Of a stretch of DNA of 26,881 nt, positions 22,701 through 26,881 are shown piece by piece. A program made the translations under genes and the position numbers. Within the stretch, counting starts at the first letter, position 1. Each line of letters begins with the position of its first letter. The notes under the pieces are model-generated. The model searched no databases and was not told the origin of the DNA. It was given only the letters and a program-made list of their open reading frames with translations. The stretch covers positions 1-26,881 of the forward strand of contig CALPUT020000004.1 of NCBI GenBank assembly GCA_943326825.2, read 5' to 3'. Source of the stretch: Chryseobacterium gleum. Lineage in GTDB: Bacteria; Bacteroidota; Bacteroidia; Flavobacteriales_D; Crocinitomicaceae.

Positions 22701-25700
22701 GCATCTTGATTAATAATCGCTGATTGAGATACAGATGGACAATTAAATTGATCCGTGACAGTCAAAGTATAATTCCCTGCTCCTACTAATACATTAGGTG
22801 TATGTTGACCATTGCTCCATGTGTAAGAGTATGGTAATGATCCTCCTGAAACTGAAGAAGAAAGTGTAATTGGTCCATCTCCAAAACATAAATGTGTTAA
22901 TGGTGGAGTTACAGATAAACTTAGTGCTAATGGTTGAGTTATAGTATAAGTTAGAGTCGTATCACATCCCATTGAATTTATTATTTTCACGGAATGTATA
23001 CCTGGAGCTAAATTTGAAATTGAATTAGTTGATGAAACAGCTCCATTATCCCAAGAATAAGTTGCAGGACTATAAGTACCAGTTGATGAAATTGTTGCTG
23101 TTCCATTATTATATCCAAAACAAGTTACATTAGTTGGTGTCAAAGTAATGTTTTCAGCAAAACTTAAAAAATTAATACGCATTATATCAGAAACAGCTGG
23201 ACAATTATTATTACCAGTAGATGTTAATGTTAAATCTAAATGACCTTGAGCTACTTCTGCAGCTGAAGGTGTATAATTAACGTTTATTGAATTAGCCGAT
23301 GGAGAATAAATTCCATTACCTCCAGTCCATGTTCCTCCAGGTGCAGTTTGAACAGTTCCAACTAAACGAACAATGCCTGGGTTTTGTCTACAGACGTTTA
23401 TGTCACTTCCTGCTGTTACAGCAATTGGTAATGCGTCTTGCGTAAAAGTAGCTGTTTTAACAACAGGTCCGCACCCTTTTTGATCAGTTACGGTTAATGT
23501 ATGAGTCCCTACTCCTGCTGATAATGAAGATGTTGTTTGACCTGTATTCCAGGAATAAATATAAGGTGAAGTTCCACCTGCAACTGAAGATGCTATTGTT
23601 ATATTTGGATCTCCAAAACACAAATGTGCATTTAATGGAGTCATTGTCATATTAAGTAAAGCTGGCTCCGTTATTGTGAAATTCAAAGTTGTATCACATC
23701 CCATTGAATTTTTAATTTTTAATTTATGGTTTCCTGGTGTTAAATTGTTCTTTGTATTTACTGCAGAAGCAGCAGCATTATCCCAAGAATAGGTACACGG
23801 ACTGTAAGCTCCAACTGATGTGACAATCGCAGAACCATTATTCGCACCAAAACAAGTGCTATTTACTTTAGAAAAAGTGATTGATTCAGCAAAAGTAAAA
23901 AATCTAACTCTCATCGTATCTGTATCTGAAGGACAGTTATGATTACCCGTAGAAGATAAAATCAAATCAACAAAACCTTGATTTCGTTCTGCAGCAGTTG
24001 GTCTATATTGAAGATTTAAAGACGTATTTGAAGGAGAATAAGTTCCATTTCCACCTGACCAAATTCCTCCCGAAGCTATTTGAATAGAACCAATTATATT
24101 TACCGGACCATTATTCATTTTACAAAACCTTAAATCTGGACCTGCGTTAGATGAAATTGGTGACATATCTTGAAGAACTAAAGCTGTTTGAACTGGAGCT
24201 GAACAACCTCTTTGATCTGTAACAGTAAGTGAATAATTCCCTGCTCCTACTGTGATTTGTGGAGTTGTATTTCCATTACTCCAACTATATGTATAACCTG
24301 GTAATCCATCACTTACATTAGAAGTAATCGTTACAGGTCCCTCGCCAAAACACAAATGTGTTGAAATTGGTCCAATTGTAACATTGGGAATAGGAAATCC
24401 CTCTTGTATAGTAAAAGTATCAACTATTGAACAAATATTTGCGGTAGAAGTCGTTAATGTAAAATTACCTGCAGGAAGATTAGTTGCAGTGGCGATTGAA
24501 TCTCCAACGTATACTTGATGAAAACCATTTGGTCCATCAAGTGTAAATGTATATGGACCAACACTACCTTGCCCTTTAAAAATTGCCGTTCCATCTGTAT
24601 AAGTCATGCAAGACTCTTTAACTGTTGTGATGATAGAATTAAAAATCGTATCAACATAAACTGTAATTTGAGAAGGAATAGTATCATTAATTCCATTCGT
24701 ATAAATTACGTCAAAAGTAGTTGTTTGAGTTATCGTTGCAGAGACATTTGCAGAATCTGGATAACCTGGTATATGAGCCCAATCAAAATAATAAGGAGTA
24801 CAATTTGTAGCTGTAACATTTATTTCATCCAATCCCCAGTGATCAAATCCAGCACCTGAAGTTTCTTCTTGATGCCATCTAATTATTGTATGATCTGAAA
24901 AAGCATCTGGAGGCAAGTCAAAACAGTAGTTATGCCAATCTGTAAAAGCTGTTGGACCAAAAACAGAATTACCAGGCGTCATTGTGTTATAAGGTTGAAT
25001 AGTACCATCAGATTTAAAATATGCTATTGGAGCAAATGTTGAACCACAATCTACTGAATACATCAACGCAACTCCTTCGTTATCTAAATCAGGACCCTCA
25101 CAAGACCCAGCACCTCCTTGTTCTGAGAATTTCAAATCAAAGCAAATTCTACCTCCACATGGTAAATTCATTTCGTTTGTTGTGAGTGTTCTAGGATGCG
25201 GAGACGTATTACCAAACCAAATATGTGGTGTTCCATTTGGTGAAGGACCACATGGATTATCAAACATACCTGAACCAACAAAATTCCAACCTAAACCAGG
25301 AGTAGAATCATTAAAAGTAGTTGAAAGTAATGGTATTGAATTTTGTCCAACCGCAGTTAAATTGACAGTCCCTCCAACACAAGGTAACAGATAATCATCA
25401 GCAGTAGCACTAGATGTTGCATCTGCTACTTGAGGAATACTAAAGCATGGAGGACATGAAGTACAACCACCACAATCAATTCCAGTTTCAGCACCATTTT
25501 GTATTCCATCATTACATAAAGGAATGGAGGTACAAGAAATTGTCGCTTCAAAACCAGGACGAGTAACCGAATTACTTGAAACAAAATATAACGTTAATGT
25601 TGCGTTAGTGGAAGTATAAGTTGCAGGTGATGGGATTCCGCTGCCGGTTAATGTTGCTAGAAGAGCTCCTGTATTTCCTGAACCAGCGTATATGTATAAA

Positions 25701-25948
25701 TAATCAAAATTTGCTTGTAGATTAAAACTTGTAAAAGTAATAGAAGCACCTAAAGAAGGATTTCCTGAATTTAATATGACAGTTGAAGCTTCACTATTCG
25801 AGTAATTACCACCAACTCCCCCCGCATCATATATTGTACCTGAACAAGAATTTATTGTAATTGTTTGATTCGCTGTCATATCCCATGATTGCGCGATTGA
25901 ATATACCGATGCAAACAATATGAATAATATCGTGAATAGCCTTCTCAT
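19739..25948 (-). CDS. Giant modular surface protein with SprB-like and PKD repeats, T9SS type B signal
   Basis: A 2069-residue protein from the ATG at 25948 (a TTG six codons upstream is less likely). Order: signal peptide (1-20, ending SIAQ); CUB-like domain (about 24-140, Cys35 and Cys139); Cys-rich CNDGIQNGAETGIDCGG (145-161); a MAM/reelin-like domain (about 205-385) with FNDSTPGLGW, EGVALMYSVDCG and HTIIRWHQEETSGAGFDHWGLDEI; a divergent SprB-like module (about 440-515); four 244-residue units (about 518-1493); further SprB-like modules (about 1495-1700); two PKD domains (about 1800-1970, with WDFGDST and WIFGDGL); and a C-terminal gliding-motility/T9SS type B domain (about 1972-2069) with YAPNAFTLNNDNINEFF, IYNRWGEVV and DGVYVW. 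It is expected to be secreted by T9SS and kept or released at the surface, probably as an adhesin or glycan-binding protein; ligand unknown. Confidence 0.93.
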   Translation of the reverse strand: MRRLFTILFILFASVYSIAQSWDMTANQTITINSCSGTIYDAGGVGGNYSNSEASTVILNSGNPSLGASITFTSFNLQANFDYLYIYAGSGNTGALLATLTGSGIPSPATYTSTNATLTLYFVSSNSVTRPGFEATISCTSIPLCNDGIQNGAETGIDCGGCTSCPPCFSIPQVADATSSATADDYLLPCVGGTVNLTAVGQNSIPLLSTTFNDSTPGLGWNFVGSGMFDNPCGPSPNGTPHIWFGNTSPHPRTLTTNEMNLPCGGRICFDLKFSEQGGAGSCEGPDLDNEGVALMYSVDCGSTFAPIAYFKSDGTIQPYNTMTPGNSVFGPTAFTDWHNYCFDLPPDAFSDHTIIRWHQEETSGAGFDHWGLDEINVTATNCTPYYFDWAHIPGYPDSANVSATITQTTTFDVIYTNGINDTIPSQITVYVDTIFNSIITTVKESCMTYTDGTAIFKGQGSVGPYTFTLDGPNGFHQVYVGDSIATATNLPAGNFTLTTSTANICSIVDTFTIQEGFPIPNVTIGPISTHLCFGEGPVTITSNVSDGLPGYTYSWSNGNTTPQITVGAGNYSLTVTDQRGCSAPVQTALVLQDMSPISSNAGPDLRFCKMNNGPVNIIGSIQIASGGIWSGGNGTYSPSNTSLNLQYRPTAAERNQGFVDLILSSTGNHNCPSDTDTMRVRFFTFAESITFSKVNSTCFGANNGSAIVTSVGAYSPCTYSWDNAAASAVNTKNNLTPGNHKLKIKNSMGCDTTLNFTITEPALLNMTMTPLNAHLCFGDPNITIASSVAGGTSPYIYSWNTGQTTSSLSAGVGTHTLTVTDQKGCGPVVKTATFTQDALPIAVTAGSDINVCRQNPGIVRLVGTVQTAPGGTWTGGNGIYSPSANSINVNYTPSAAEVAQGHLDLTLTSTGNNNCPAVSDIMRINFLSFAENITLTPTNVTCFGYNNGTATISSTGTYSPATYSWDNGAVSSTNSISNLAPGIHSVKIINSMGCDTTLTYTITQPLALSLSVTPPLTHLCFGDGPITLSSSVSGGSLPYSYTWSNGQHTPNVLVGAGNYTLTVTDQFNCPSVSQSAIINQDALPILADAGSDVRVCRQNPGIIHLVGTVQTATGGVWSGGNGTYTPSNSSLNLFYTPTITEVSQGFVDLTLTTTGNNNCLANSDIVRISFLSFSESITINTSAITCFGANNGIANVSTSGSFSPANYSWDNGAVVTSGSKNNLSPGSHQLRIINTMGCDTTINFFIVEPTQLSMNISPVSAHLCFGDGPIQISSSVLGGVAPYSYSWNTGASTSSITVGPGTYNLTVRDHNNCGPISKTSIITQDALPIMCNAGFDKNVCRQNPGTIALQGIVQTATGGIWSGGNGTYNPSNTSLNLNYTPTPSEVGQGFLDLTLITTGNNNCLADTDVVRINFLSFAENIVLNTTNITCKGYNNGRATVTTSGVYSPSTFSWDNTFPTINNSQLSLSPGIHQVRIINSMGCDTTLFFTITEPNQLVANIVNTTENLCYGNQNGTAVISVNGGVAPYSFYWNTNPVQTNAQALGLAGGTYICSVLDIYNCQTNISVTITEPPVIQLSLNSINPSCAGFSNGALASITSGGTLPYQYLWSNGATSSSIINLVHGNYSLTVSDVKGCIAQSSLAVIDPPQLIANITNDTIICPNSSLQLSVSAFGGTGLYSYIWNPGGMQSQSVTVSPLSNQIYTCIVRDANNCSVNLSSHVNIKTFDNLDLIASVNSNEVCLDDTVYLSAQYLGSDPSVNISWVFCPTCSTNYPIPQVPISDTYYVLEATDNCGIVIRDSVLVKVLPLPNVLISPLFDSICPGQMVSFKSVGDNSPNWAYTWDFGDSTFASGMNPTHVYYESGTYSVFLSIIDGNGCHAKNHDQSTVVVYPKANADFLISSYSEDLINPVFTFENHSSDATSYNWIFGDGLTSQDFNPTHEYSKYGIYEIILEANNSFGCIDTAKQFVTVTASYALYAPNAFTLNNDNINEFFLLKGYGIKERNFTLLIYNRWGEVVHESKSINEPWNGSRDGGDGIKLCQDGVYVWVVYFEDVTGEKHRLQGHLSLLK
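21470..24397 (-). repeat. Four tandem 732-bp coding repeats
   Basis: Four in-frame units of exactly 732 bp. Anchors recur at this spacing: plus-strand AAAACACAAATG-like words at 22151, 22883, 23615 and 24347; GACCAAATTCC-like words at 21861, 22593, 23325 and 24057; GCAAAACT-like words at 21693, 22425, 23157 and 23889. Each unit encodes an SprB-like module starting LCFGDG, a module VCRQNPG...WSGGNG...YTP...NNNC, and a second SprB-like module CFGxNNG...MGCDTT. Copies are similar but clearly diverged at base level. Confidence 0.93.
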
Positions 25949-26214
25949 GTAAAAATGATTTAACAACTATAAATATAACGAAATCATTCCAACGAGGTTG
26001 TCTACAAAAGAAATAACCGACTTAATATACGTAATAATACGCAACTATTATTTAACTAAAAATCAATTATTAACAATCAACAAATAGATTTAATTAAAAA
26101 TTAAGTAAATTTTGAACGAAAGTTCTTAAGGATTAAATGAATATTCTTGTTAATTGATTGAATATTTAATTTCTTTACATTACTGAAAATAAAATTATCA
26201 ACAATTTGGTGAAA
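25949..26214. other. AT-rich intergenic region upstream of the giant gene
   Basis: No gene is seen in these 266 bases. The sequence is strongly AT-rich and should contain the giant gene's promoter; the best -7 candidate on the minus strand, TATATTTA near 25973-25980, has one mismatch and no good -33 TTG. A short inverted repeat GAACgaaaGTTC lies around 26114-26125. Confidence 0.4.
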
Positions 26215-26881
26215 TTAATTATTATACAACTCACTCAAATAAATTTGCTCAGCTTGACCTTTAGTTGGGACAAATTCAAAATCAGATTTTAATATCAAAA
26301 CATCCATGATTGTTGAATAACCAGATCGAGATATAATCTTTTTTGCCCTCATTATAACCTCATCTTTTTCTAACCAATTTTCAGAGCACACTATTTTGAT
26401 TGTAGAATTATTTATATTGTTTAGGTATATTTTAGGAGAAATTATTATTGTTTCGATTTTTCTATTAATTGCAAGACTTAATTGTTCTCTAAAAAAATGT
26501 TCTGAATATGGCTCTGGACCACTTACAACAACAACAACAGAATGAATCTTAGTCTTTTTAGGATATAACGAAAATCTAGATAAAAGCCCTATATATAAAA
26601 CTTTCATATTATTTTTATGTCTAGAAAGATTACCTGCAAAAGTTGACTCTTCATCGTCTAAAACCCATATGAAATCAAATTTACGAAATTCTTTTTCATG
26701 AAGCTTTTGAACTAATTTAAACAAACCTTTTACAGGTAAATTTAACTGATGTGTCATAAAAATCGATGTGCATTTTTTAGTGAAGAATCCATATCGATGA
26801 TCTGAAATTACAAAATCAATGTTATATTGACTTACTAAAGATTCAACTTCATTTAATTCAATTGATTTTCTTTTTGATAAA
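26215..26881 (-). CDS. Glycosyltransferase family 28-like protein, C-terminal part (N terminus outside window)
   Basis: The frame stays open to the right edge, so the ATG at 26757 is internal: residues before it read NIDFVISDHRYGFF and CTSIFMTHQLNLP, the typical VISDxRYG...SIFxxHQL motif of Bacteroidota GT28-like (MurG/ALG13-type) transferases. About 221 residues are visible of roughly 350 expected. Later motifs fit the donor-binding domain: VLYIGLLSRF, VVVVVSGPEPYSEHF, IISRSGYSTIMDVLILKSDFEFVPTKGQAEQ. ISRSGYSTIMD and PxxGQxEQ correspond to the nucleotide-sugar contact region. Sugar and acceptor are unknown. It is transcribed in the same direction as the giant gene, separated from it by 266 bases. 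Confidence 0.85.
   Translation of the reverse strand, partial: LSKRKSIELNEVESLVSQYNIDFVISDHRYGFFTKKCTSIFMTHQLNLPVKGLFKLVQKLHEKEFRKFDFIWVLDDEESTFAGNLSRHKNNMKVLYIGLLSRFSLYPKKTKIHSVVVVVSGPEPYSEHFFREQLSLAINRKIETIIISPKIYLNNINNSTIKIVCSENWLEKDEVIMRAKKIISRSGYSTIMDVLILKSDFEFVPTKGQAEQIYLSELYNN

Noticed and set aside
21470..24397. Long-period direct repeats as a possible CRISPR or non-coding satellite
   Set aside because: The repeats are in frame within one continuous coding region, 732 bp long, and encode recognisable SprB-like modules.
24515..24859. Open frame of 114 codons on the plus strand opposite the giant gene
   Set aside because: Composition (Cys, Ile, Asn, Arg rich without domains) is that of an antisense shadow of the repeat-rich coding strand.

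Overview
The window reads as a chromosomal segment of an AT-rich member of the Bacteroidota, most likely order Flavobacteriales. The evidence: a gldE-gldD gliding/secretion pair next to ssb and mutY; a very large surface protein ending in a type B type-IX-secretion (T9SS) sorting domain; promoter-like TAnnTTTG (-7) and TTG (-33) elements typical of this phylum; start codons preceded by A-rich sequence rather than Shine-Dalgarno motifs; and a DUF4296 lipoprotein behind dihydroorotase. Placement below order (for example Crocinitomicaceae-like) is a guess. No rRNA, tRNA, CRISPR array, transposase or prophage gene was seen. No gene-free stretch exceeds 300 bases.

Layout. 1-4010: the 3' part of a nitroreductase, a leftward M13 metallopeptidase lipoprotein, a small YcxB-like membrane protein and a PhnA-type zinc-ribbon protein. 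4076-6077 (leftward): a polytopic LPG-synthase-like membrane protein overlapping a family 2 glycosyltransferase. 6092-6646: ruvC. 6794-9200 (leftward): three genes joined by ATGA overlaps, namely a polyprenol-phosphate mannose synthase-like transferase, dihydroorotase and a DUF4296 lipoprotein. 9357-12050 (leftward): recX, rng, a 30-residue basic protein of the bS22/AURKAIP1-COX24 type that is too short for usual gene calling, and an HU protein, separated by clear hairpins. 12160-16167 (rightward): mutY, ssb, gldE, gldD and folK, the last three overlapping. 16257-17954: an OmpA-like/TPR lipoprotein with a strong terminator. 18016-19750: a DUF1801 protein, a secreted esterase and a GNAT acetyltransferase. 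19739-25948 (leftward): a 2069-residue modular surface protein. 26215-26881 (leftward): the C-terminal part of a glycosyltransferase cut by the window edge.

How it fits together. Most genes are housekeeping functions in DNA repair, RNA processing, pyrimidine and folate synthesis. Two parts concern the cell surface. GldD and GldE belong to the gliding/T9SS apparatus, and the giant protein carries the C-terminal signal recognised by that system, so it is a plausible cargo. Its core holds four tandem units spaced exactly 732 bp (244 codons) apart with no net indel, each with six conserved cysteines. This is the most striking structure in the window. Secondary points of interest are a recurrent inverted-repeat motif at gene ends, a hairpin leader on the bS22-like gene, a Gln in place of the first metal-binding His of dihydroorotase, and a recX promoter element embedded in the rng terminator. 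I found no convincing wholly new multi-gene system.
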